A DNA stretch of 64,000 bases, taken from CAUPWF01 sp963515125 (GTDB lineage: Bacteria > Bacillota > Clostridia > Lachnospirales > Lachnospiraceae). The stretch spans positions 62,001 to 126,000 of the forward strand of contig JBQKKG010000001.1 of NCBI GenBank assembly GCA_052116865.1, given 5' to 3'. The position numbers and the translations under genes were made by a program. Below, in pieces: positions 1 to 8,436 of the stretch (positions are counted from its first letter, which is position 1; each line of letters starts with the position of its first letter). Under the pieces are notes generated by a model. The model searched no databases, was not told the origin of the DNA, and worked only from the letters and a program-made list of their open reading frames with translations.

Positions 1-973
1 GGGAATAGTCACGCAGGAGGAATTTGATATTGTCCAACAGCTTATTACAAGTCGTAGGCTTCCACAGAACAAGGGAGGATTTGTAAATATTTTTGCAGGC
101 GTTATCAAGTGTGTGGACTGCGGATGTGCTCTGCGGGCAATGAACGTACACAGGAGGAAACGCCCAGAGATTATCGACTGTGTACAGTATTCATGTAATA
201 ATTATGCAAGAAACGGAAGAAGCGAGTGTAGTGCCCACAATATAGAAGCAAGGGATTTATTCAATGCCGTTCTTGCCGACATCAACTGTTTTGCGGATAT
301 GGCAGTGAATGATGAAAAGGCGGTCAGGGCCATAGAAAAGCGGCTCACGGAAACAGACCAGAGCAGGGCGAAAGCATTAGAGAAAGAACGTAAGAAGCTG
401 AACAAACGCCTTGCGGAACTGGACAGGCTGTTTTCCTCTCTCTACGAGGATAAGGTCATGGAGCGTATTACCGAGCGGAATTTTGAGATGATGTCGGGGA
501 AATACCAGAAAGAGCAGCTTGAAATTGAAGCAAGGCTGAAAGAGGTGACGGAAACTCTTAATGAAAGCTACGAGAAATCACGGGGAATCCGTGACTTCCT
601 CGCCCTTATCCGAAATTATCAAGGCTTAAAAGAACTGGATGCAACAGTTATAAACGCACTCATAGACAAGATACTTGTTTCGGAGCGTGAGAAGATGGCA
701 GACGGAACAGTGAAGCAGGAAATCAAGATTTACTATAAATTCATCGGCTTTGTCGATGAATTACATATCATACCTACAAAACGGTGGGCAGCAATGCCCG
801 CTAAAAATTGTACGGTGTGCGGCGTTGAATATGTCCCGGGCTCTGGTGCATCAAGGTATTGTCCTGCTTGTGCCAAGAAGATACGGAGGGAGAAATCAAA
901 CGAGAGCAAACGCAGGAGCAGAGAACAGAAAAGGATAGCATGTATGAACTGTCCGCAAAAAATGACCGACTGA
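1..973 (+). CDS. Large serine recombinase, C-terminal part (start lies upstream of window)
   Basis: The reading frame is open from the first bases, so the GTG at 113 is not the real start. The visible part begins in the recombinase domain, then shows a zinc-ribbon (CVDC near 116-127, later a C...SEC..H group around 200-240), a long charged coiled coil, and a C-terminal tail with a second CxxC pair set (CTVC and CPAC near 810-880) typical of TnpX-like recombinases with DUF4368. Such enzymes excise and integrate mobilizable elements, and their genes commonly lie against one end of the element. The stop codon at 971-973 lies within a few bases of the point where the interrupted snf2 frame resumes, which fits an element end there. 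The catalytic serine is outside the window. Confidence 0.85.
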   Translation, partial: GIVTQEEFDIVQQLITSRRLPQNKGGFVNIFAGVIKCVDCGCALRAMNVHRRKRPEIIDCVQYSCNNYARNGRSECSAHNIEARDLFNAVLADINCFADMAVNDEKAVRAIEKRLTETDQSRAKALEKERKKLNKRLAELDRLFSSLYEDKVMERITERNFEMMSGKYQKEQLEIEARLKEVTETLNESYEKSRGIRDFLALIRNYQGLKELDATVINALIDKILVSEREKMADGTVKQEIKIYYKFIGFVDELHIIPTKRWAAMPAKNCTVCGVEYVPGSGASRYCPACAKKIRREKSNESKRRSREQKRIACMNCPQKMTD

Positions 974-1913
974 CCTTGAACAAAGGCAGGGACGAATTGA
1001 AAGGCAAGGAAATATGTTTCCAGAGGTGGAGGTTTATCGTTATGTTACAGAGCAGACCTTTGATGCTTACCTCTATCAGTTGGTGGAAAGCAAGCAGAAA
1101 TTTATAAGCCAGATTATGACGAGCAAAAGCCCTGTCCGTTCTGCCGAAGATGTGGACGAGGTTGCCCTGTCCTTTGCCGAGGTTAAAATGCTTGCCACAG
1201 GAGATGAGCGTTTCAAGGAAAAAATGGATTTGGATATACAGGTTTCCAAGCTCAGAGTGTTAAAACAGAGTTATTTATCCGAGCATTATGACCTTGAGGA
1301 CAGGATATTAAAATACTTTCCGCAGGAAATCAAGGCGTATGAGGAACGCATTGCAGGTTATGAAAGTGACACGGCTCTTGCCGAACAGCACAAGACGCAG
1401 GGCGAGGATAAGATATGCCCGATGACATTGAAAGGCTTGACCTACACCGAAAAAGCCGATGCGGGGCAAATGCTTCTTGCGGTTTGCAAGGAAAACACTT
1501 CATCGCAGCCTATTCCTATCGGCAGCTACCGAGGTTTCAGAATGGAGGTTTACTATGACACCCTTTATACCGAATACCGCTTAAATCTTTGCGGTAAAGT
1601 AAAGCACCAAGTATCTCTTGGCTCTGATGCTCTGGGTAATTTGACCCGAATTGAAAACGAGCTTGCTAAGCTCCCTGCAAAACTCACAGCCGCAAAGACC
1701 AGGCACGCTGAAGCCATCGAACAGCTCAGCAACGCAAAGGTTGAGGTTGAAAAGCCTTTTGCTTTTGAGGATGAATTAAAGGATAAGACCGACAGGCTCA
1801 ACGCTCTTAATATTGAGCTTAATCTTGATGAAAAAGACCCGTCTGCTATTGATGTAGAACCAGAGCAAAGTGAGGAACAGCCTGCAAGAAATTGTGCAAA
1901 TCGGGAACGCTAA
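966..1913 (+). pseudogene. snf2 (SNF2-family ICE helicase), C-terminal remnant cut by inserted element
   Basis: From 966 the frame encodes PTDLEQRQGRIERQGN, which is helicase motif VI (QRxGRxxRxG) of the large SNF2/methylase proteins carried by Tn5252- and Tn1549-like ICEs, followed by their usual C-terminal region (YRYVTEQTFDAY, FISQIMTSKSPVRSAEDVDE). A TGA at 963-965 closes the frame upstream. The first ATG (1014) is internal to the family, so the gene is a 5'-truncated remnant. Everything before motif VI is replaced by the serine recombinase gene that overlaps it by a few bases. IMEs with serine recombinases are known to target snf2 genes of ICEs; that this is one is inferred. The remnant is unlikely to be functional, but is expected to be restored when the element excises. 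Confidence 0.85.
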
Positions 1914-1927
1914 TACTGTTTACACAT

Positions 1928-1956
1928 TTGTAAAGCGGTCTTTCAGGCTGTATAAT
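1928..1956 (+). promoter_or_regulatory. Sigma-A-type promoter upstream of small ICE gene
   Basis: A -35 box TTGTAA (1928-1933) and a perfect -10 TATAAT (1951-1956) are 17 bases apart, just after the snf2 stop. This gives the next gene its own promoter. Confidence 0.6.
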
Positions 1957-1990
1957 TAGGTACAACAAAGGTAAATTGGAGGTGAATAAG

Positions 1991-2320
1991 GTGTTTGATG
2001 ATTTCAGATTTGAAACCTTTGTAGATGCTCAGAGTGGTGCATTTGAGGAATTTATCAGCTCTGTTGTTTTCAATTTAAGTAAGTCAAATCCAAAGTACCG
2101 TGCCATAAAAGATAAAATAAATGGTATTTACGAGAAATACCCTGCTGTTTTATCGGCAGTGGATACGGAAAAGCCAAGTAATTTGAGCGAGCAGGAGTGC
2201 AAGGCATTGATTGAAGTTATGGAGCTTCGCAACAAGCTTCACGATATGGAACTTAAAGCTGTGTATTTCAGAGGGTGCTACGACAGTGTTGGCTATCTCA
2301 GAAAAGCAGGAATTTTATGA
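1991..2320 (+). CDS. Small conserved ICE protein of unknown function
   Basis: 109 residues from a GTG start at 1991, chosen because GGAGG (1978-1982) lies 8 bases upstream; a TTG at 1976 overlaps that ribosome binding site. The protein is acidic and helical, with no signal peptide or membrane segment, and no motif that I can assign. Proteins of this kind sit next to snf2 in clostridial ICEs. It has its own promoter and is separated by about 120 bases from the following cargo genes. Function unknown. Confidence 0.65.
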   Translation: MFDDFRFETFVDAQSGAFEEFISSVVFNLSKSNPKYRAIKDKINGIYEKYPAVLSAVDTEKPSNLSEQECKALIEVMELRNKLHDMELKAVYFRGCYDSVGYLRKAGIL

Positions 2321-2405
2321 CAGGTAATATCAAGTATGGCGGCATTGGCGTAAAGCTGATGCCGCTTTTACATAGCCTTCACAGGTAGAAAAAAACATAA
2401 ACATG

Positions 2406-2414
2406 TGGTATAAT
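2406..2414 (+). promoter_or_regulatory. Extended -10 promoter (TGG TATAAT)
   Basis: TGGTATAAT at 2406-2414, 26 bases before the next start codon; no good -35. A near copy (TGTGGTATAAC) precedes the gene at 3379, so the two neighbouring cargo genes have look-alike promoters. Confidence 0.5.
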
Positions 2415-2439
2415 TTTAAGCAGAAAAGGTGGTGAAAAA

Positions 2440-3291
2440 ATGTATATTGATACACATACAAGAATTTCAATGGAGAAATCCATTTGTGAATATTTCAATA
2501 TTACCATAGATGAGCTTAATGGATTGTTTGATAAGGCGGGGAAGGCATCACAAACAGACACTTTTTTTAATGGCTATAAGTTTGATGAAATAGTAAATAC
2601 ATTTATTGCTTCTAAGATGCCAAAGCAAAAAACGATTGACCAGATTTTGTTTTTTCATCTTGGACGCAGGCTAAATTCACAACAAGAATGTAATGTCGGC
2701 AATAATCTATGGGATTTACTCTCAACAGAAAACGCACTTGCGATTTTTCTTAAAGAACACGATGTTGAATTTTTACCTTGTGATGAACATTTGAGTTTGA
2801 TTTATAAAGGGCAAGAAGTTTCATTAGAAGATACTATGCAACAGCATATCCCATATTTGCGATGGAGATTAGGCTTTAACAAAGGAAGAATAGATTATTG
2901 TTTCAACGGGTTTATGCTCAAGGATTTGCTATACAAAAACAATTATGCACGAGAGCTTTATGATGTCCCAGAGTTTATAGGCGTATTAGCGACATTCTTA
3001 AAGCGTAGAGATATTGGAACTGATTATTTTGAAAACGGAAAATACTATTGCTATGAGTATTGCGTTCCGTTAGAAAAAGTGCTTTTTGATGATAACGAAA
3101 GTATGCTGTCTATTGATAAACCTCAATATGTGATAAATCAAGTTCTGCATAGACTATATGACTATTCAGTATCAGACATTAGATATCTGTCCGACCACGA
3201 AAATCCTATAATTAGGCTTAGAGATGATGATACAATGCAGGAAGAAAATTTTGTTTGCAAAGAGGAAGTCACTTGGGAAATGCTTAGATGA
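2440..3291 (+). CDS. Unknown protein, partner gene of HNH-like protein
   Basis: 283 residues, ATG at 2440 behind AAAGGTGGTGAAAAA. I do not recognise the family. The protein is soluble, rich in aromatic and acidic residues, with a C-terminal half containing several Asp/Glu runs and no obvious nucleotide-binding or metal motif. It lies 87 bases before the HNH-like gene and has a similar promoter, and its AT-rich composition contrasts with the adjoining transfer genes, which suggests that the two form an acquired cargo unit. A role as a partner in a defence or regulatory pair is only a guess. Confidence 0.6.
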   Translation: MYIDTHTRISMEKSICEYFNITIDELNGLFDKAGKASQTDTFFNGYKFDEIVNTFIASKMPKQKTIDQILFFHLGRRLNSQQECNVGNNLWDLLSTENALAIFLKEHDVEFLPCDEHLSLIYKGQEVSLEDTMQQHIPYLRWRLGFNKGRIDYCFNGFMLKDLLYKNNYARELYDVPEFIGVLATFLKRRDIGTDYFENGKYYCYEYCVPLEKVLFDDNESMLSIDKPQYVINQVLHRLYDYSVSDIRYLSDHENPIIRLRDDDTMQEENFVCKEEVTWEMLR

Positions 3292-3338
3292 AATAATGTT
3301 TTACGTAGACCTCACGGGTATGAAGATTCATAGAAATG

Positions 3339-3347
3339 TGGTATAAC
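3339..3347 (+). promoter_or_regulatory. Extended -10 promoter (TGG TATAAC)
   Basis: TGGTATAAC at 3339-3347, 32 bases before the ATG of the HNH-like gene, matching the sequence context of the promoter at 2406. Confidence 0.4.
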
Positions 3348-3378
3348 TACCAAGATAAAATAATGAGAGAGGTAGACT

Positions 3379-4323
3379 ATGGCAAAAGAAAAAATACTGG
3401 GTGATTGTGCTTTGTGTAGGAAGAAAAATGTTGAATTAATGCAGAGCCATATTATCCCCAAAGCAATATATAGAAGAACAAAAACTTTTGATAACTCAAG
3501 ATTTAGAAACTTTTATGAGCCAAACACAATTTATCAAGATGGCGAGAAAAAACCAATGCTTTGCCATGAATGTGAAGAGTTTTTCAGTTGGTACGAAACA
3601 AAATTTTCTAACCTATTTTTAGATAAATATTTAGCATCACCTGATAAGCCACTTCCAACGATTTCAGATGATATAGAGTTTTATATGCTTACAGTGGCGT
3701 GGAGAATAATATACGATGATTTATATGTGTTAAACTCTTTTGAAGATGATATTGAAAGAAAATATTTAGACGAATATGAAGAAAAACTCGGAAAATTTCT
3801 TTACGAAAGGTATATTCAAGAAAACCCAAGTGAAGTAAATACAAGGATAGAAATACACCAACCCAATATGGAGGGTAGATGTTTCGGTGAAATGATAGCT
3901 GAAATTGAACGATGGGAAAAGAGTGGTTCTCCAGAAGATATGTCGGAAGTTAAAAATTATATATATAGACTAAGTGACCTGGGTTTCAGTGATGATGTTA
4001 CTAAGCTTTTTGATTCAATGATTTTTGGATATTCATTTTATGATTCCACACGAACGAAATACTATATTATTTCGGGATATAAAGGGTTGATTATAACAAC
4101 AGCATTTTTAAGGAAGAGAAGCATTTTAATTACTGATGATAGAAAGTTGTTTAGGAAAACTATCAAATCAGACAAAATCATCAAAGAAGATATAACTGAA
4201 GAAATTAATTGTCTAATCGCTGAGATGAGACGCAGATACCCAGAAGTTCAAGAAAAGTTAGATGAGAATGGTTTGCGTGATAAGATAAAAAAGCGTTACG
4301 AAGGAAAGAAAAAGCTCAAATAG
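3379..4323 (+). CDS. HNH-like zinc-binding protein, copy 1
   Basis: 314 residues. The N-terminus has C10-x2-C13, then SHIIPK (His24), then LCHEC (C62-x2-C65): a treble-clef arrangement like HNH nucleases, although the classic N/H metal-activating residues are not clearly present. The remaining 230 residues are helical, ending in a basic tail (KKRYEGKKKLK). RBS GAGAGG precedes the ATG. A clear paralog lies at 37141-38076 in the second element (shared RFRN, QDGEKKPMLCH, EEFFS, VAWRI.YDDL). It could be a nuclease, a DNA-binding regulator or a defence effector; none is shown by sequence alone. A terminator follows directly. Confidence 0.65.
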   Translation: MAKEKILGDCALCRKKNVELMQSHIIPKAIYRRTKTFDNSRFRNFYEPNTIYQDGEKKPMLCHECEEFFSWYETKFSNLFLDKYLASPDKPLPTISDDIEFYMLTVAWRIIYDDLYVLNSFEDDIERKYLDEYEEKLGKFLYERYIQENPSEVNTRIEIHQPNMEGRCFGEMIAEIERWEKSGSPEDMSEVKNYIYRLSDLGFSDDVTKLFDSMIFGYSFYDSTRTKYYIISGYKGLIITTAFLRKRSILITDDRKLFRKTIKSDKIIKEDITEEINCLIAEMRRRYPEVQEKLDENGLRDKIKKRYEGKKKLK

Positions 4324-4338
4324 CATTATTTCTACATA

Positions 4339-4374
4339 GTCGATTGGCGTAATGCCAGTCGGCTTATTTTATTT
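4339..4374 (+). terminator. Rho-independent terminator of the cargo unit
   Basis: A 10-base-pair stem (GTCGATTGGC 4339-4348 with GCCAGTCGGC 4354-4363, two G-U pairs) with loop GTAAT, followed by TTATTTTATTT. It separates the HNH-like cargo from the transfer genes. Confidence 0.65.
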
Positions 4375-4392
4375 CTGGAGGTGATTTTTTTA

Positions 4393-5376
4393 ATGGGAAG
4401 AACTAACAGCTATGTGCAGCTTGACCCTGCGGTGATTGAGCAGGCTCGGCAGATGGACTTGCTTTCCTATCTGCAAGCCTATGAGCCGAGCAATTTACAG
4501 CGTGTGGCAGGTAATGTGTACTGTACCAGAGAACACGACAGCTTGAAGGTTTCCAACGGTAAATGGTATTGGTGGTCAAGAGGTTTCGGTGGTGTTTCCG
4601 CCCTTGATTATCTTATCAAGGTCAAGGAATATCCCTTTGTGGAAGCCGTGGAACGGCTCACGGGCGAGGTCGGTCATTGGATACCGCCGCCCCCTGCTGC
4701 TCCGAAAGACGAGCCGAAAGAACTGTTACTGCCGAAGAAAAACAAGAACTGCGACAGAGTGATACAGTACCTTTTCGGGCGTGGCATTGACTATCAGCTC
4801 ATACAGGACTGCGTTGCGGACGGTACGATTTTTGAAAGTGCCGAATACCACAACGCTGTTTTTGTAGGTAAGGACGAAAGCGGAACGCCAAAGTATGCCG
4901 CCTGCCGCAGTACCCTCGGAAGCTCCTTTAAGCAGGACGCTTCTGGGAGCGACAAGCGGTATTCGTTCCGTCTGCTCTCGGAAAAAGGCTGTACTTCGGT
5001 GCATCTGTTTGAAGCCGCCATTGATTTATTGTCCTATGCCACCTATCTGAAATGCGAAAGTAAGGACTACAAGAAAGAAAATCTACTCTCTTTGTCGGGC
5101 GTGTATCAGCCGAAAAAGGAAATCAGCGAGAGCAAAATTCCCATTGCTCTCACCACATTTTTGAAAGCAAACCCACAAATCAATACCATCTTTCTGCATC
5201 TGGATAACGATAAGACAGGGCGATTATGCACCGCAGCTCTGAAAGAATTATTGCAGAAAGACTATGAAATCGTTGATGCCCCACCGCCTGTCGGTAAGGA
5301 CTTCAACGATTTTTTGTTGTCCTATTTGCATATCAAGCCGCCTGTTTCCCACCGTGAAAGGAGTGATGCCCGTTGA
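4393..5376 (+). CDS. DUF3991/toprim-domain primase-like protein
   Basis: 327 residues from the ATG at 4393 (GGAGGTG at 4377-4383 is the ribosome binding site; GTG 4381 overlaps it). The N-terminal part has the CHC2-like fold remnant of primases (NVYCTREHDSLKVSNGKWYWW), a proline linker (IPPPPAAP), then a toprim core with an acidic FEAAIDLLSY and the DxD-like LHLDNDKTGR. Proteins of this family start the replication/transfer module in clostridial ICEs and probably prime or process the transferred strand in the recipient. GC-richer than the preceding cargo, in line with the backbone. Confidence 0.8.
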   Translation: MGRTNSYVQLDPAVIEQARQMDLLSYLQAYEPSNLQRVAGNVYCTREHDSLKVSNGKWYWWSRGFGGVSALDYLIKVKEYPFVEAVERLTGEVGHWIPPPPAAPKDEPKELLLPKKNKNCDRVIQYLFGRGIDYQLIQDCVADGTIFESAEYHNAVFVGKDESGTPKYAACRSTLGSSFKQDASGSDKRYSFRLLSEKGCTSVHLFEAAIDLLSYATYLKCESKDYKKENLLSLSGVYQPKKEISESKIPIALTTFLKANPQINTIFLHLDNDKTGRLCTAALKELLQKDYEIVDAPPPVGKDFNDFLLSYLHIKPPVSHRERSDAR

Positions 5377-5440
5377 TTGTCGGATAGTTTTACCCCCTGT
5401 TCCATTATAAAAATCAAGATTGAAAGCGAGGAAAAATTTA

Positions 5441-5731
5441 ATGAACAAGTACAATGTTACTCTTACCGCCCACTATGAAAAGACCGTATCTGTCTTTGCA
5501 GACAGTCCCGAACAGGCACAGGAAAAGATGAAAATTATCCTGTTCGACACCGACCTTATTGACTTTACCGATGAGGATTTTGTCTGCGGAGAAGCGTTCA
5601 TTGCCAAAGATAATGGCTGTGAAGAAAGCGAAGCTGTATCCGAGGATTGTAATGAGGACGATTGTTCGGGCTGCGATTACCTTTGGCCTGTGTGCCGCTG
5701 TTGTATGTGCGGTGATGAGGACGAGGATTAA
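5441..5731 (+). CDS. Small acidic DpnD/PcfM-like ICE protein
   Basis: 96 residues, ATG 5441 with GCGAGG upstream. The start (YNVTLTAHYEKTVSVFADSPEQAQEK) resembles the DpnD/PcfM C-terminal fold; the end is very acidic with a cysteine-rich patch (CSGCDYLWPVCRCCMCG) that could bind metal. It sits between the primase-like gene and the oriT region, as PcfM-type proteins do. Function unknown. Confidence 0.6.
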   Translation: MNKYNVTLTAHYEKTVSVFADSPEQAQEKMKIILFDTDLIDFTDEDFVCGEAFIAKDNGCEESEAVSEDCNEDDCSGCDYLWPVCRCCMCGDEDED

Positions 5732-5751
5732 GCCGTGTCTTACCAAGCACT

Positions 5752-5793
5752 GAATTTGGTTAACCAAATTCGCTTGTTAGGGGTTGCCCCTAA
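5752..5793 (+). other. Candidate origin of transfer (oriT)
   Basis: Two symmetric sequences stand just upstream of the DUF3789-mobC-relaxase genes: a perfect 20-base palindrome (arms GAATTTGGTT and AACCAAATTC, 5752-5771) and a hairpin TTAGGGG-TTG-CCCCTAA (5777-5793) followed by TACCCC. Inverted repeats next to a GC-rich nick-region-like sequence before mobC are usual for oriT in Tn1549/Tn4451-type elements. The nick site itself cannot be read from sequence alone. Confidence 0.45.
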
Positions 5794-5820
5794 TACCCCA
5801 TTAAAGAAAGGAGTTCAAGA

Positions 5821-5970
5821 ATGAGCGAGTTACTGTTTTTTATTATCGGCACATTGCTCGGTAGTTTATGCGGCATTGTCTGTATGTGCCTTGTGCAAGT
5901 AAACAGGCTCTCAAAAAGAGAGGATGAAGAAAATGAGAAAGCGAAATGTTCAGATACTTTTCCGTCTTGA
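5821..5970 (+). CDS. DUF3789-like small membrane protein
   Basis: 49 residues: MSELLFFIIGTLLGSLCGIV then CMCLVQVNRLSKRED, i.e. one N-terminal membrane helix and a short charged cytoplasmic tail. ATG 5821 follows AAAGGAG. It overlaps the start of mobC by 38 bases in another frame. Small DUF3789 proteins are regular neighbours of mobC in clostridial ICEs; role unknown, perhaps membrane tethering of the relaxosome. Confidence 0.6.
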   Translation: MSELLFFIIGTLLGSLCGIVCMCLVQVNRLSKREDEENEKAKCSDTFPS

Positions 5971-6265
5971 TGAGGATGAAGCAGAAATGCTATTTTCCCT
6001 TGTGAAAAAGTCAGGACGTTCAAAAGAAGCATTTCTTAGAGAGATGGTCAAGGGGTATCAGCTCTGTGAAAAGCCCGACCCAGAGTTTTATAAAATGATG
6101 CGTGAGCTGTCTGCCATCGGCAACCGTATCAATCAACTTGCCGTAAAAGCAAATGCTCTTGGCTTTGTGGACGCACCTATGCTCAGAGTGGAAGCAAAGA
6201 AGTGGCACGAATTTCAGATTAACATTCGTAAAAAATATCTGCTTCCGAAAAGGCAGTCGGGATAA
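5933..6265 (+). CDS. mobC: MobC-like relaxosome protein
   Basis: 110 residues from ATG 5933 (AGAGAGG 9 bases upstream; the ATG at 5924 is too close to it). N-terminal ribbon-helix-helix (QILFRLDEDEAEMLFSLVKK), then the MobC signature region SAIGNRINQLAVKANALG. Accessory DNA-binding protein that helps the relaxase open oriT. Its stop overlaps the relaxase ATG by one base, so the two are co-translated. Confidence 0.85.
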   Translation: MRKRNVQILFRLDEDEAEMLFSLVKKSGRSKEAFLREMVKGYQLCEKPDPEFYKMMRELSAIGNRINQLAVKANALGFVDAPMLRVEAKKWHEFQINIRKKYLLPKRQSG

Positions 6266-7638
6266 TGGCAGTCTGTGAAATATGGGATGTAAAAGGCAGG
6301 CTCGACCACCCCATTGATTATGCCGAAAATCCAGAAAAGACCGCTAATCCAAAATACACGAAAGAGGATTTGCAGGCTTTGGGCGATGTGATGAAATATG
6401 TCACCAACGGCGATAAGACGGAACGGCAGTTTTTTGTAAGCGGTGTGAATTGTGACATTGCTACCGCAAGAGATGAAATGATGATTTCCAAAGAACAATG
6501 GAACGATACAAGCGAGATTGTCTGCTACCACGGATTTCAGAGCTTTAAGCACGGTGAGGTTACGCCAGAGCAGGCTCATGAGGTGGGCGTAAAACTTGCC
6601 GAGAAAATGTGGGGCGATAGATTTCAAGTGGTTGTCGCTACCCACCTTAATACGGACTGTCTGCACAATCACTTTGTTGTGAACTCCGTATCCTTTGTAG
6701 ACGGTAAGCACTATCACGATAACAAAGCAAATCTGCGTCTGCTCCGTCAGCGTTCCGATGAGCTGTGCCGTGAGTATTCGCTGTCTGTTATTGAACACCC
6801 AAGCGGCAGGAAAAAGCCCTATGCTCTTTATACGGCGGAGAAGAACGGACTTCCCACCAGAGATAATGTAGCAAGGCAGGCGGTGGATGAAGCCATCTCC
6901 AAATCATTCACGCTCAAAGACTTTGACCGTCTTATGGCAGAAATGGGATACCGATGCAGCTTTGACCCTAACCGAAAATACTGGACGATTATCGGGAAAG
7001 GTTGGAAACGCCCCAAGCGGTTATACAAGCTCGGAGAGGATTATACCAACGAACGAATTACGGAGCGTATCCGTGAAAATTCCTATGCCGTGAAGTTCTC
7101 ACGGTTTGTCGAGCCGCAAAAACAAATCAAGGTCTATCGGCTGAAAGGCTCTTTATCTGGAGCTAAAAGAATTGGCGGCTTGCGTGGTCTGTATCTGCAC
7201 TATTGTTATAAGCTCGGTATCCTGCCGAAAGGAAGAAAACAAAATTATGCGAAGCTTCATTATCTTCTGAAAGATGACCTTATGAAGATGGATGCTATCG
7301 CCAAAGAAACAAGGCTGCTTTGCCGTTGTCATATTGACACCGCAGAGCAGCTTTTCTCATATCAAGGCTCTTTGGAAACCGAAATGACAAAGCTAACCGA
7401 AAAGCGTAAGGAGCTTTACTCCAAAGTCCGCCCCTTAAAGGACGGTGAAGAAAAAATAGCGGTCAAGGCGGAGATTTCAGATATTTCAAAGCGGCTTGCC
7501 GTTATCCGAAAGGAGGTCAGATTGTGCGAGGGTATTGCCGCCCGAAGCGACACCCTCAAAGAAAAGTTACAGGCAGTTCGAGCAGATGAACAAAAACAGG
7601 AACGAAAGGAGCTGATGAAGAATGAATACAGGCGGTGA
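6265..7638 (+). CDS. mobA: Relaxase (MobA/VirD2-like, MOBP type)
   Basis: 457 residues. The metal-binding histidine triad is in HLNTDCLHNHFVVN (HxDx4HxHx3N-like), around residues 130-145; the N-terminal half is the nicking domain, the C-terminal half is charged coiled coil. It nicks oriT and pilots the strand into the recipient through VirD4. Overlaps mobC by 1 base and pcfB by 17 bases, so the module is one operon. Note a degenerate 5' fragment of a different relaxase at 36880-37029. Confidence 0.9.
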   Translation: MAVCEIWDVKGRLDHPIDYAENPEKTANPKYTKEDLQALGDVMKYVTNGDKTERQFFVSGVNCDIATARDEMMISKEQWNDTSEIVCYHGFQSFKHGEVTPEQAHEVGVKLAEKMWGDRFQVVVATHLNTDCLHNHFVVNSVSFVDGKHYHDNKANLRLLRQRSDELCREYSLSVIEHPSGRKKPYALYTAEKNGLPTRDNVARQAVDEAISKSFTLKDFDRLMAEMGYRCSFDPNRKYWTIIGKGWKRPKRLYKLGEDYTNERITERIRENSYAVKFSRFVEPQKQIKVYRLKGSLSGAKRIGGLRGLYLHYCYKLGILPKGRKQNYAKLHYLLKDDLMKMDAIAKETRLLCRCHIDTAEQLFSYQGSLETEMTKLTEKRKELYSKVRPLKDGEEKIAVKAEISDISKRLAVIRKEVRLCEGIAARSDTLKEKLQAVRADEQKQERKELMKNEYRR

Positions 7639-8431
7639 TGCAGCGGAGCAAATCGTCCGAATGAGTTTGGAGGGATTTGAGGTAGCTGCAAAAATTACAG
7701 GTGCAGGAGCTAAAAATCTTGCGGTGCTTCTGTACTCCATTCTTAAGGAAGAACAGAAAACTAAAGGTAAGGCACGCTTAACCTCTATGCTGCGTTCAGG
7801 TAAGGAGCTAAAGGTCTTTACTGTGAAAAACGATGACCTTAAAAAGTTTACGCAGGAAGCGAAGAAATATGGAGTTCTCTATTGTGTCTTAACAGACCGC
7901 AAAAACAAAGACCCCAATGCAGAGGTTGATGTCATTGCCCGTGCGGAGGACGCATCAAAAATTAGCCGTATTGTGGAACGCTTTAGTCTTGCATCGGTGG
8001 ATACGGCTTCTATTGTAACCGAAGCCGAGAAAAGCAAAGACGGTAATACAGCTATAGCAGAGCCAGAAATTGCAACTCCAGATAAGGCACAAAAAGACAA
8101 ATTGCTTGATGCTCTTATGGGTAAGCCAGTACAAAAAGAGGAAAATGCTGCAAACCCCTCTCTGGCAAAGACGGAAAAATCCCCTCCGTCCGAGCCTATC
8201 TTAAAGCAGCCAAGCAAGTCCGTAGAGGGGGCTACTATGATTGACGTTAAACCGTCGGTTAAAGAAGAACTGCGGAAAATCAAAGAGAGCCGAAAGGAGC
8301 AGGAGGTTGACACTTCTCCAACTTTAGAAAAAAATGCCCCTTCCGATAAGGCAAAAAAGCCCATTGGAAAAAGTGAGCATAAGCAGCCCCCAAAACGTAA
8401 AGCACCAAAAAAATCAAAAGAAACGAGGTAA
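7622..8431 (+). CDS. PcfB-like (DUF3801) protein
   Basis: 269 residues. The N-terminal 130 residues match the PcfB/DUF3801 fold (an RHH-like module: AGAKNLAVLLYSIL, VKNDDLKKFTQEAKKYGVLY, IVERF); the rest is a long Lys/Pro/Ser-rich low-complexity tail ending in KRKAPKKSKETR. PcfB in pCF10 belongs to the transfer module and contacts relaxase and coupling protein. Overlaps the relaxase end and is followed after 5 bases by the next gene. Confidence 0.8.
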   Translation: MNTGGDAAEQIVRMSLEGFEVAAKITGAGAKNLAVLLYSILKEEQKTKGKARLTSMLRSGKELKVFTVKNDDLKKFTQEAKKYGVLYCVLTDRKNKDPNAEVDVIARAEDASKISRIVERFSLASVDTASIVTEAEKSKDGNTAIAEPEIATPDKAQKDKLLDALMGKPVQKEENAANPSLAKTEKSPPSEPILKQPSKSVEGATMIDVKPSVKEELRKIKESRKEQEVDTSPTLEKNAPSDKAKKPIGKSEHKQPPKRKAPKKSKETR

Positions 8432-8436
8432 TGTAA

